This document shows, piece after piece, positions 42,932-51,206 of a stretch of 64,000 bases of DNA. Source of the stretch: DASUNQ01 sp044866775 (GTDB lineage Bacteria > Acidobacteriota > Thermoanaerobaculia > Multivoradales > UBA5704); assembly GCA_044866775.1 (NCBI GenBank), contig JBIOUG010000136.1:1-64000 (forward strand). The letters are read 5' to 3'. Each line of letters begins with the position of its first letter. Within the stretch, counting starts at the first letter, position 1. The notes beneath the pieces are model-generated. The model was given only the letters and a program-made list of their open reading frames with translations, was not told where the DNA came from and ran no database searches. The translations under genes were made by a program, and so were the position numbers.

Positions 42932-44590
42932 GTGCGGGCGGCCCTCCTCGCACTTCTCCTCGCGCTCCTCGCCGCGTGCGCCACGGCGCCGCGGCGGGGG
43001 GCGCCGCCGCTCGATCTGAAGATCGCCGGCGGCCGCGTGGTGGACGGCACCGGCGCCCCCTGGTTCCGTGCCGACGTCGGGGTGCGCGGCGACACGATCG
43101 TCGCCGTCGGCGACCTCTCGGCCATGGCAGCCGCGGTCACTCTCGACGCCGGCGACCGCATCGTCGCCCCCGGCTTCATCGACCTCCTCGGCTGGTCGCA
43201 CGGCGCGGCGCTCGTCGACCCGCACCTCGAGGGGAAGGTCCGCCAGGGCGTGACGACGGAGGCGACGGGCGAGGGCTTCTCGCCCGGGCCGATCTCGGAC
43301 GCGGCGGCCGCCGAGCAGGCGGCGTCGAGCCCCGAAGGGCTCACCTGGCGCACGCTCGGCGACTTCATGCGCCTCTTGGAGCGCCGCGGCACGGCGCTCA
43401 ACTTCGCCTTCTTCGTCGGCGCTTCGAACCCGCGCGCCATGGTGCTCGGCCTCGACGACCGCGACCCGACCCCCGAGCAGATGGCGCAGATGGAGGCAAT
43501 CGTCGAGCAGGCGATGCGCGACGGCGCGATCGGCCTCTCGACCTCGCTCATCTACGTGCCGGCGGTGTTCTCGAAGACCGAGGAGATCGTGCGGCTGGCG
43601 CGAGTCGCGGCCCGCCACGGCGGCGTCTACTTCACCCACCTGCGCGACGAGGCCGACCGCATCGGCGAGGCGCTCGACGAGGCCTTCCGCATCGGGCGCG
43701 AGGCGGCGATCCCGGTCAACGTCTGGCACCTCAAGGTGAGCGGGCGGCAGAACTGGGGGCGGATGCCCGAGGTCGTGGCGAAGATCGAGGCGGCGCGCGC
43801 CGCCGGCGTCGACGTGGCGGCGAACGTCTACCCCTACACCGCCTCCTCGACGAGCCTCTCGGCCCTGGTCCCGACGTGGGCCCTCGAAGGCGGCTACAAG
43901 GTCTTCCGCGAGCGGCTGCGCGATCCGGAGCAGCGGGCGCGCATCGCCGCCGAGGTCGCCGCCTCCGGCTTCTACACCCGGGTCGGCGGCCCCGAGGGCG
44001 TCATGGTGACGCGCATCCCGGCGCCCGAGCTGGCGGCGCACCAGGGTCAGCGCCTGGACGCGATCGCCGCCGCCATGGGCCTCGAGCCGGTCGAGGCGCT
44101 GCTGCGCCTCTACGAGGCGAGCCCGGTCTCGCCCGGCGCCATCTACTTCTCGATGCACGAGGACGACCTGCGGACGGCGCTGCGACAGCCCTGGGTGTCG
44201 CTGGGAGCCGACTCGAGCGCCATCGTCGGCCAGGCCCGCAACGAGCCCGCGCACCCCCGCGCCTACGGCACCTTCCCGCGCCTCCTCGGCCGCTACGCGC
44301 GCGGGGAGCGGCTCTTCCCGCTCGAGGAAGCGGTGCGCCGCGTCACCTCGCAGGCGGCGTCCAGGATCAGGCTGTGGGACCGCGGCGTCGTCCGCGCCGG
44401 CATGAAGGCCGACCTCGTGGTCTTCGATCCGGCGGCGATCCGCGACGTCGCGACCTACGAGGACCCGCACCGGTTCTCGGAGGGGGTCGTTCACGTCGTG
44501 GTCAACGGCGTGCCGGTGCTGCGGGACGGGGCGATGACCGACGCGCTGCCGGGGCGGGTGCTGCGGCGGCAGCGGGCATGGACGCGGTAG
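42932..44590 (+). CDS. D-aminoacylase-like amidohydrolase lipoprotein
   Basis: A 552-aa amidohydrolase-superfamily protein, lipoprotein signal with Cys at 16 (LLALLAAC). KIAGGRVVDGTGAPWFRADV, FTHLRDEADRIGEALDEA, VWHLKVSGRQNWGRM and RGVVRAGMKADLVVFDP match N-acyl-D-amino-acid deacylases. However, the usual GFID-x-H-x-H is GFIDLLGWSHG, and the metal-binding Cys region (x-N-C-G) is TGEG, so the metal centre must differ. It starts 17 bp after the TonB receptor and is probably in its operon. Confidence 0.82.
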   Translation: MRAALLALLLALLAACATAPRRGAPPLDLKIAGGRVVDGTGAPWFRADVGVRGDTIVAVGDLSAMAAAVTLDAGDRIVAPGFIDLLGWSHGAALVDPHLEGKVRQGVTTEATGEGFSPGPISDAAAAEQAASSPEGLTWRTLGDFMRLLERRGTALNFAFFVGASNPRAMVLGLDDRDPTPEQMAQMEAIVEQAMRDGAIGLSTSLIYVPAVFSKTEEIVRLARVAARHGGVYFTHLRDEADRIGEALDEAFRIGREAAIPVNVWHLKVSGRQNWGRMPEVVAKIEAARAAGVDVAANVYPYTASSTSLSALVPTWALEGGYKVFRERLRDPEQRARIAAEVAASGFYTRVGGPEGVMVTRIPAPELAAHQGQRLDAIAAAMGLEPVEALLRLYEASPVSPGAIYFSMHEDDLRTALRQPWVSLGADSSAIVGQARNEPAHPRAYGTFPRLLGRYARGERLFPLEEAVRRVTSQAASRIRLWDRGVVRAGMKADLVVFDPAAIRDVATYEDPHRFSEGVVHVVVNGVPVLRDGAMTDALPGRVLRRQRAWTR

Positions 44591-44600
44591 CTGGAGAGAC

Positions 44601-45236
44601 CTAGCCGGGCGGTAGCTCTCCAAATGTAACCGCTACCTCTTGGTACGTCGAACGGAGCTTGGTTCTAATCGCGATGCGATAGATGTCCGATCCAGAAATG
44701 GGTTGCTTGATCTCTCCCGAGAAGTAACCGTAGCCGTTCACGAGGACAAGCTGGCAGTCGCCGGACACCCAATTGCCCACCAGCTTTTCGGTTCGTTTCC
44801 ACGTGTACCATCTGTCGTTTTGCAATCTGACATAGATCTTCTTCGCCACAATCCAACGGTTGCAGTCCTCCTGTACTGTAGGCTTCATTCCACCGAACGA
44901 TACCGAGCTCGGTAGATCATACGGACCAGCATCCACACTGAACGGTTCCGCTTTCCATTCGTCACCTATCTTGAAGGAATGAGAATAAGGCATCACTTGC
45001 AGGTCCACCATGTAATAGGGACAGGGTCTCTCCCCATAGGCGTACCACCCGCTGCCGCTCGGAATGATTAGCGCGGTGCTAAAGACCAGAGGTACCGTCA
45101 TGAACAGATCGGCAAGCTCGGTCGCGCAGGGGTCTGGCCCCGGCTCGAGCTCGCCTCCGATCGCGGCGTCAACAAAGAGAGGGCCGGCAATGATGACCGC
45201 GACGATGAGCCGCATCGTGGACCGTAGATATTTCAT
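44601..45236 (-). CDS. Exported hypothetical protein, GC-poorer
   Basis: A 211-aa protein with an N-terminal signal (RLIVAVIIAGPLFVDAAIGG). Its cysteines (about five) suggest disulfides. Phrases include YAYGERPCPYYMVDLQVMPY and YTWKRTEKLVGNWVSGDCQL. Base composition is clearly lower in GC than neighbours, and no homologous family was recognised. ATG 45236 is preceded by GGGGAGA. Probably acquired; periplasmic or secreted. Confidence 0.65.
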   Translation of the reverse strand: MKYLRSTMRLIVAVIIAGPLFVDAAIGGELEPGPDPCATELADLFMTVPLVFSTALIIPSGSGWYAYGERPCPYYMVDLQVMPYSHSFKIGDEWKAEPFSVDAGPYDLPSSVSFGGMKPTVQEDCNRWIVAKKIYVRLQNDRWYTWKRTEKLVGNWVSGDCQLVLVNGYGYFSGEIKQPISGSDIYRIAIRTKLRSTYQEVAVTFGELPPG

Positions 45237-45513
45237 GTGCGTTCTCCCCGCGCTGGATGGCTCCACTCACGCGCGCTCGACGATAGATCAGGCAATCGCC
45301 ATCAAGCTAATCGTCTATTAGGTTCGCCGTCTAGCCTAAACTACCACAGCGAGTAGCCTGGCGCGCCTCTCGGAGGCCTGCTCCCTCCACCCGTCCCTCT
45401 TCCTTCCTACGCTGGTCCGACATCGATCCTGCCTCCTGGTCAAGGGGATTTTCCCCCAACAGGAGTGTCAACCTCGGAAGGGGGAACAGGGTACGTGCTA
45501 GCATTCGCCAGGC

Positions 45514-46407
45514 GTGGGCGCACGGCAGCACACACTTTCCCGCCTTTCCTCCCCAGGCCTCCTCTTCGCGATCGGCGGCGCCGAGGACAAGACGCGCGAG
45601 CGCGCCATCCTGCACGCGTTCATCGAGGCTTCGGGCGGGCACGACGCCAACGTCGTGGTGCTGGCGACCGCGTCGGAGGTGGCCGAGACGGGGGAGCGCT
45701 ACAGCGACCTCTTCCGTAAGCTCGGCGTGCGGGACGTCGCGGTGCTCCAGGTCCTCACCCGCGAGGACGCGCTGACGACGACCTCGGCGGCGCTGGATGC
45801 GCTCGAGCCGGCCACCGGCCTCTTCATCACCGGCGGCAACCAGATCCGCCTCTCCTCGGCCCTCGGCGGCACGCCGCTCGCGGCCGCCGTCCACCGCCGC
45901 CATGCCGCCGGCCTGGTGGTGGCGGGGACGAGCGCCGGCGCGTCGCTGCTGTCGCTGCACATGATCGCGCTCGGCGAGAGCGGCGGCACGCCGCGCCGCC
46001 GCCTGGTGCACCTGGCGCCCGGCCTCGGGCTCGCGCCCGAGCTCATCATCGATCAGCACTTCCGCCGCCGCGATCGGCTGGGGCGGCTGCTGACGGCGCT
46101 TTCCTACAACCCGGCGCCGCTCGGCGTCGGTATCGACGAGGACACCGCCGCCGTCATCGAGCCGGACGGCAAGCTCCGGGTCATCGGCTCGGGAGCGGTC
46201 ACCGTGGTCGACGCCTCGCGCCTCCACTTCACCGACAGCCACGCGGTCAAGCGCGGCCAGCCGGTGGCGATGCTGGGCCTGCGCCTCGACATGCTGACCG
46301 CCGGCTGCCGGTACGACATTCAGCGCCGCGCCGCCGAGCCGCCGCCGGTCGTCCCGGTGCGCGAGACGGAGACGCCGGCGGAACCGTTTCTCACGGAAGA
46401 TCGCTAG
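45514..46407 (+). CDS. cphB: Cyanophycinase
   Basis: A 297-aa peptidase S51-family enzyme that degrades cyanophycin to beta-Asp-Arg dipeptides. FAIGGAEDKTRERAILHAFI, GLFITGGNQIRLSSALGGTP and the nucleophile elbow VVAGTSAGASLLS (Ser near 141) are diagnostic, as are LAPGLGLAPELIIDQHF and ALGVGIDEDTA-like sequence. GTG start at 45514. Forms a cphB-cphA pair with the synthetase downstream. The upstream 45267-45513 region contains no recognised gene. Confidence 0.93.
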   Translation: MGARQHTLSRLSSPGLLFAIGGAEDKTRERAILHAFIEASGGHDANVVVLATASEVAETGERYSDLFRKLGVRDVAVLQVLTREDALTTTSAALDALEPATGLFITGGNQIRLSSALGGTPLAAAVHRRHAAGLVVAGTSAGASLLSLHMIALGESGGTPRRRLVHLAPGLGLAPELIIDQHFRRRDRLGRLLTALSYNPAPLGVGIDEDTAAVIEPDGKLRVIGSGAVTVVDASRLHFTDSHAVKRGQPVAMLGLRLDMLTAGCRYDIQRRAAEPPPVVPVRETETPAEPFLTEDR

Positions 46408-46451
46408 CCAGCCAGGGCTGATCTCCCTGACTCCGAGCCCACGCAGACGTT

Positions 46452-46475
46452 CCCCTCTCCCATGTGGGAGAGGGG
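46452..46475. terminator. Hairpin of the CCCCTCTCCC type
   Basis: A perfect 10-bp stem CCCCTCTCCC/GGGAGAGGGG around ATGT, followed by CCAGGGGTGAGGG. This sequence is a widespread intergenic repeat in high-GC bacteria. Located between cphB and cphA, it could terminate or attenuate the cphB transcript. Confidence 0.6.
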
Positions 46476-46608
46476 CCAGGGGTGAGGGAGATCGGATCAA
46501 TGCAGGAAAGCTGGAAGCAGCTGCGACTCTCGCGCCTCCCGAACGGTCGCCCGAATGAAGACGGGCCGACTCTCTTCTGTGGCATGCGGCGTGCTTTTCC
46601 GCCCTCGC

Positions 46609-49269
46609 ATGCAGATCCTCGAGACGCGCACGTACCGCGGCCCGAACCTCTACGCGCTCTGGCCGGTCATCCGGCTGCGGCTCGACCTGGGCGAGCTCGA
46701 GGAGTATCCGACCGGCCGGCTGCCGGGCTTCGCCGACCGCCTCGTCGCGCTGATCCCCTCGCTCGGCGAGCACACCTGCTCCTACGAGGGGCCGGGCGGG
46801 TTCGTGCGCCGCCTGCGCGAGGAGGAAGGCACCTGGCTCGGGCACGTCCTCGAGCACGTGGCGCTCGAGCTCCAGTGCCTCGCCGGCACGCGCGTCAGCT
46901 TCGGCAAGACGCGCGGCGAGGGGCTGCCGCGCGGCCAGTATCACGTCGTCTACAGCTACCGGCAGGAGGAGCTGGGGCACGGCGCGGGCGAGCTCGCGCT
47001 GCGCCTGCTCCGCCACCTGCTGCCGCCCGAGCGCGCCGCACACCTGCCGGGGCCGTTCGACTTCGCCGCCGAGCTCGCAGACCTCCGCCGCCGCGGCGAG
47101 GAGAGCGCCTTCGGCCCCACGACGGCGGCGCTGGTGCGGGCGGCCGAGGAGCGCGACATCCCCTGGCGGCGCATCAACGACGGCGCCCTCGTGCAGCTCG
47201 GCCAGGGCCGATACCAGCAGCGGATCGAGGCCTCGGTCACCGCCCGCACCAGCCTGCTGGCGGTCGAGATCGCCGCCGACAAGCGGCTCACCAACCAGCT
47301 CCTCGGCGACCGCGGGCTGCCGGTGCCGCGGCAGGAGGTGGTGGGCTCGGCCGAGGAGGCGGTGGCGGCGGCCGAGGAACTGGGCTGGCCGGTGGTGGTC
47401 AAGCCGGTCGACGGCCATCACGGCAACGCCGTGGCGACCGGTCTCGCGACCGCCGAGCAGGTGCGAACGGCCTACGCGCGGGCGCGCGAGGAGTCGGCGG
47501 GAGTCGTCGTCGAGCGCCACCAGCGGGGCCACGACTACCGCATCCTGGTCGTCGACGGGCGAGTGGTGGCGGTGGCGCAGCGCGTCCCCGGGCACGTGGT
47601 GGGGGACGGCCGCCACACCGTGGCCGAGCTCGTCGAGCGGCTCAACGCCGATCCGCGCCGCGGCGCCGGGCACGAGAAGGCGCTGACCCGCATCGAGCTC
47701 GACGAGCAGGCCGAGCGGCTGCTCGCCACTGCCGGCCTGACCGCCGTGTCCGTCCCGCCCGCCGGCCGCGTGCTCTACCTCCGCTCGACCGGCAACCTGT
47801 CGACCGGCGGCACGGCAATCGATCGCACCGACGAGATCCACCCCGACAACGTGGCGATGGCCGAGCGGGCGGTGCGCGCGGTCGGCCTCGACGTCGGCGG
47901 CGTCGACTTCATCACGCCGGACATCGGCCGGAGCTGGCGCGAGGCGGGCGGCGCGATCATCGAGGTCAACGCCGGCCCGGGCTTCCGCATGCACGTGGCG
48001 CCGAGCCAAGGGACGCCGCGCGACGTCGCCGGCCCGGTCGTCGACATGCTCTTCCCGCGCGGCACGAGCGCGCGCATCCCGATCGCCGCCATCACCGGCA
48101 CCAACGGCAAGACGACCACGACGCGCCTGGTCGGGCACATCCTGCAGCTCGCCGGCTACACCGTCGGGATGGCGACGACCGACGGCGTCCACGTCGGCGG
48201 CGCGCTCACCGTGCCCGGCGACATGACCGGCCCGGAGGCGGCACGCCTGGTGCTCACCGATCCGCAGGTCGGCGCGGCGGTGCTCGAGACGGCCCGCGGC
48301 GGGCTGCTGCGCGCCGGGCTCGGCTTCCGCGAGTGCAACGTCGGCGCGGTGCTCAACGTCGCCGCCGACCATCTCGGGCTCGACGGCGTCGAGACGCTCG
48401 ACGACCTCGCCGGCGTCAAGCGGATCGTCGTCGAGGTGGCGCGCGATGCCTGCGTCCTCGACGGCGACGATCCGCGGGTGGCGGCCATGGCCGAGCACAG
48501 CCCGGGGGCGCCGATCTTCGTCGCGCTCGACGCCAAGCGACCGCTGGTGCGCCACCACGTCCGGCAGCGCGGCAAGGCGGTGACGCTCGACGAAGGGACG
48601 ATCGTGCTCCACGAGGGCGAGGCGCCGCTGCCGCTGCTCGAGGCGCGGTCGATCCCGGCGACGCTCGGCGGGCGCGCCCGCTACAACGTCAAGAACGCCA
48701 TGTTCGCCGCCGCCATCGCGCACGCGCTGGGGGTCGGGCTCGACACCATCCGGCTCGGGCTCCGTACCTTCGACCTCTCGTTCGATGCCATCCCCGGACG
48801 CCTCAACCTCTACGACGGGCTGCCCTTCCGGGTGCTCCTCGACTACGCCCACAACGCCCACGCGCTGGCGGCGCTCGGCGAGCTGCTGCGGGCGATGCCG
48901 GTCGAGGGGCGGCGGATCGGCGTCCTCGCCTCCCCGGGGGACCGGCGGGACGAGGACGTGCGCGCGGTCGGCCGCGCCGCGGCGGCGGCCTTCGACCTCG
49001 TGCTGCTGCGCGAGGACGACGACCGGCGCGGCCGCGCTCCCGGCGAGACCGCGGCGCTGCTGCGGCAGGGGCTCCTCGCGGCCGGCTTCCCGGCGGCGCG
49101 GATCGTTCCCGGGGTGCTGGGCGAGGAGGCGTCGGTCGAGCGGGCGCTGGTGCTGGCCGAGGCGGGCGACTTGGTGATCGTGCTGGCCGACAAGGTGTCC
49201 CGAGCTTGGCGCCAGATCACGAGGTTTGAGCTGGTGCCGGTGCCGGCGCTAGTTGGTATGGCGCCGTGA
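46609..49269 (+). CDS. cphA: Cyanophycin synthetase
   Basis: An 886-aa ATP-grasp/Mur-ligase fusion that polymerises aspartate and arginine into the nitrogen reserve cyanophycin. The N-domain starts MQILETRTYRGPNLYAL; TWLGHVLEHVALELQCLAG and KRLTNQLLGDRGLPVPRQEV lead into ATP-grasp, and ITGTNGKTTTTRLVGHIL near 496 opens the Mur-ligase half (ETARGGLLRAGLGF, YNVKNAMFAAAIAHALGVG, LLDYAHNAHALAAL). ATG 46609 fits the usual family start. The last 21 bp overlap the convergent monooxygenase gene. Confidence 0.95.
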   Translation: MQILETRTYRGPNLYALWPVIRLRLDLGELEEYPTGRLPGFADRLVALIPSLGEHTCSYEGPGGFVRRLREEEGTWLGHVLEHVALELQCLAGTRVSFGKTRGEGLPRGQYHVVYSYRQEELGHGAGELALRLLRHLLPPERAAHLPGPFDFAAELADLRRRGEESAFGPTTAALVRAAEERDIPWRRINDGALVQLGQGRYQQRIEASVTARTSLLAVEIAADKRLTNQLLGDRGLPVPRQEVVGSAEEAVAAAEELGWPVVVKPVDGHHGNAVATGLATAEQVRTAYARAREESAGVVVERHQRGHDYRILVVDGRVVAVAQRVPGHVVGDGRHTVAELVERLNADPRRGAGHEKALTRIELDEQAERLLATAGLTAVSVPPAGRVLYLRSTGNLSTGGTAIDRTDEIHPDNVAMAERAVRAVGLDVGGVDFITPDIGRSWREAGGAIIEVNAGPGFRMHVAPSQGTPRDVAGPVVDMLFPRGTSARIPIAAITGTNGKTTTTRLVGHILQLAGYTVGMATTDGVHVGGALTVPGDMTGPEAARLVLTDPQVGAAVLETARGGLLRAGLGFRECNVGAVLNVAADHLGLDGVETLDDLAGVKRIVVEVARDACVLDGDDPRVAAMAEHSPGAPIFVALDAKRPLVRHHVRQRGKAVTLDEGTIVLHEGEAPLPLLEARSIPATLGGRARYNVKNAMFAAAIAHALGVGLDTIRLGLRTFDLSFDAIPGRLNLYDGLPFRVLLDYAHNAHALAALGELLRAMPVEGRRIGVLASPGDRRDEDVRAVGRAAAAAFDLVLLREDDDRRGRAPGETAALLRQGLLAAGFPAARIVPGVLGEEASVERALVLAEAGDLVIVLADKVSRAWRQITRFELVPVPALVGMAP

Positions 49270-50487
49270 TGGCTGCGGCGGCCGTTTGAAGCTGGAAAGA
49301 CGTAAGAGCGCATCCGAGCCCGGCGCAAGGCTGGCTTCGTAGGCGGCGACGAAGTCGGGGTCGCGGCGGCGCAGGTTCTCGTGGTCCACCTTCTCGCTGC
49401 GGGTCATCGCGCGGTAGGCGAAGGGGAGCGGGTCGAGGTGGAGGTCGCGGGCGGCGGTCTCGAACCACTCGGCGCTCGCCTCGGCCGCCGCCTGATAGCG
49501 CTCGACGATCGGTCGGCGTGCCGCCTCGAAGGCTTCGAGAGCGGGCGCCAGCGCCGCGTGCTCGCCGATCGCGCGAGCGAGGGCTATGGCGTCCTCGAGC
49601 GCCAGCTTGGTCCCGGAGCCGATCGAGAAGTGCGCGGTGTGCAGGGCGTCGCCCAGGAGCACCGTGCAGCCTAGGCGCGAAGGCTTTCGCGCCGTGCTCC
49701 AATCGTGGCTCCAGCGGCGGTTGCGCAGGGTCAGGAAGTTGATCCAACGCGAGGCGTTCGAGAGCAGCGGCTCGCCGCGCAAGTCGTCCGCGAACACCTG
49801 CTCGAGATAGCGCAGCCCGTCCTCCTCCGACCGTGCGTCGAGGCCGGCGCGCTCCCAGACCTCCGGGGCGCACTCGACGATGAAGGTGCTGCGGTCGGCG
49901 CCGTACTTGTACGAGTGGGCGATGAAGAGGCCGGCGGCGCTCTCGCGGAAGGTCAAGGTGAGGCCGTGGAAGAGGCGCGGCGTGCCGAGCCAGATGTACT
50001 TGTTGGGGCGGGCGTCGAAGCGCGGCTCGAAGGCGTCGCCGAAGCGCTCGCGCACGACGCTCCGCACGCCGTCGGCGCCGACCAGGAGGTCGGCGGCGGG
50101 GAGATCGTCGACGTCGCCCGCCTCACCCACCGGCTGCGCGAAGCGCAGGTCCACTCCCAGCTCCTCGCAGCGCCGCTGCAGCACCTCGAGCAGCGCCAGG
50201 CGCGCGATCCCCGAGAAGCGGTTGCCGCGGATCGTGACCTTCTGCCCGCGGTGGACGATGTCGACGTTGTCCCAGCGCGCCAGCAGGCCGTCGAGGACGC
50301 GGAAGGTCGGCGGGTCCGGCTCGGCGAGGTAGGAGAGGGTCTGCTCGGAGAAGACGACGCCCCAGCCGAAGGTGGTGTGGCGCGGGTTGCGCTCGAGGAT
50401 CGTCACCTCGTGGCGCGGGTCCGCGCGCTTCATCAGCAGCCCGAAGTAGAGGCCGGCCGGGCCGCCGCCGACGATGACGATTCGCAT
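49249..50487 (-). CDS. FAD monooxygenase, ACMR/salicylyl-CoA hydroxylase N-half
   Basis: A 412-aa group A flavin monooxygenase. IVIVGGGPAGLYFGLLMKRA is the FAD-binding site, LLVGADGVRSVVRERFG the DG motif and GCTVLLGDALHTAHFSIGSG the GD motif. FGWGVVFSEQTLSYL and YGADRSTFIVECAPE are those of the flavin domain of 2-aminobenzoyl-CoA monooxygenase/reductase and salicylyl-CoA 5-hydroxylase. The fused C-terminal reductase domain is missing here; a matching OYE gene lies two genes upstream. ATG overlaps the DUF72 stop by one base. Confidence 0.88.
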   Translation of the reverse strand: MRIVIVGGGPAGLYFGLLMKRADPRHEVTILERNPRHTTFGWGVVFSEQTLSYLAEPDPPTFRVLDGLLARWDNVDIVHRGQKVTIRGNRFSGIARLALLEVLQRRCEELGVDLRFAQPVGEAGDVDDLPAADLLVGADGVRSVVRERFGDAFEPRFDARPNKYIWLGTPRLFHGLTLTFRESAAGLFIAHSYKYGADRSTFIVECAPEVWERAGLDARSEEDGLRYLEQVFADDLRGEPLLSNASRWINFLTLRNRRWSHDWSTARKPSRLGCTVLLGDALHTAHFSIGSGTKLALEDAIALARAIGEHAALAPALEAFEAARRPIVERYQAAAEASAEWFETAARDLHLDPLPFAYRAMTRSEKVDHENLRRRDPDFVAAYEASLAPGSDALLRLSSFKRPPQPSRRHTN

Positions 50488-51206
50488 CAGGCCGCGCTCT
50501 CCGCCGCGAGCTCGAGCAGGCGCCGCGCGGCGAGCGGGCCGCGCTCGTCCTCGTGCTTGAAGAAGAGGTAGGCCTCGCGCCACTCCTGGGCCCGGACCGC
50601 GGCGAGCCAGCGGCGCAGCTCGTCGTCCGGATAGCTCTCGCGGCGCAGCCGCAGGTAGCCGATCGGCGCGGTCGCGATCAGCTCGCCGAGCGGCGCCTCG
50701 TCGGTGTCGGCCTGACAGAGGATGCGCCCGTGCTCGCGCAGCGCCCCGAGGACCTCGTCGTCGTGCCACGACGGATGGCGGAACTCGAAGGCGACCGGGG
50801 CGCTCACGTCCTCCTCGACGAGCAGCGCCAGGAACTCCTGGAGGCGCGGCAGATCCTTCTTGAGGTTCGGCGGCAGGCCGACCAGGACGGGTCCCAGCCG
50901 CGCGCCGAGCGCGGCCACGGTGCGGAAGAGGTAGGAGGTCTCCTCGGCGGCGCCGCGGAGGCGCTTGATGTGGGTGATCCTCTGCGCCGCCTTGAGCGCG
51001 AAGCGGAAGTCCTCCGGCACCTCCGCGGCCCAGGCCTCGATCACCGCCCGCTTGGGCAGGCGGTAGAAGGTGTTGTTGATCTCGACCGCCGGCAGGCGCT
51101 CGCCGTAGAAGCCGAGCATCGACGCGGCGGGCAGCTTCTCGGGATAGAAGCTGCCGCACCACTCCTTGAAGGCGTAGCCGCTGGTGCCCACCCAAAGTCG
51201 CGTCAT
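50487..51206 (-). CDS. DUF72 (YecE-like) TIM-barrel protein
   Basis: A 239-aa DUF72 protein: LWVGTSGYAFKEWCGSFYP, RLPAVEINNTFYRLP, DFRFALKAAQRITHIKRLR, PVAFEFRHPSWHDDEV and YLFFKHEDERGPLAARRLLE. The family is widespread but biochemically undefined. It overlaps the OYE stop (ATGA) and the monooxygenase start (TGATG), placing it tightly inside a catabolic operon, which is unusual for this family. Confidence 0.9.
   Translation of the reverse strand: MTRLWVGTSGYAFKEWCGSFYPEKLPAASMLGFYGERLPAVEINNTFYRLPKRAVIEAWAAEVPEDFRFALKAAQRITHIKRLRGAAEETSYLFRTVAALGARLGPVLVGLPPNLKKDLPRLQEFLALLVEEDVSAPVAFEFRHPSWHDDEVLGALREHGRILCQADTDEAPLGELIATAPIGYLRLRRESYPDDELRRWLAAVRAQEWREAYLFFKHEDERGPLAARRLLELAAESAA

Noticed and set aside
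40063..43551. A 1162-codon minus-strand frame opposite the TonB receptor
   Set aside because: No family resemblance; the receptor and amidohydrolase on the plus strand explain the region.
45331..48861. A 1176-codon minus-strand frame opposite cphB/cphA
   Set aside because: Antisense shadow of two clear genes.
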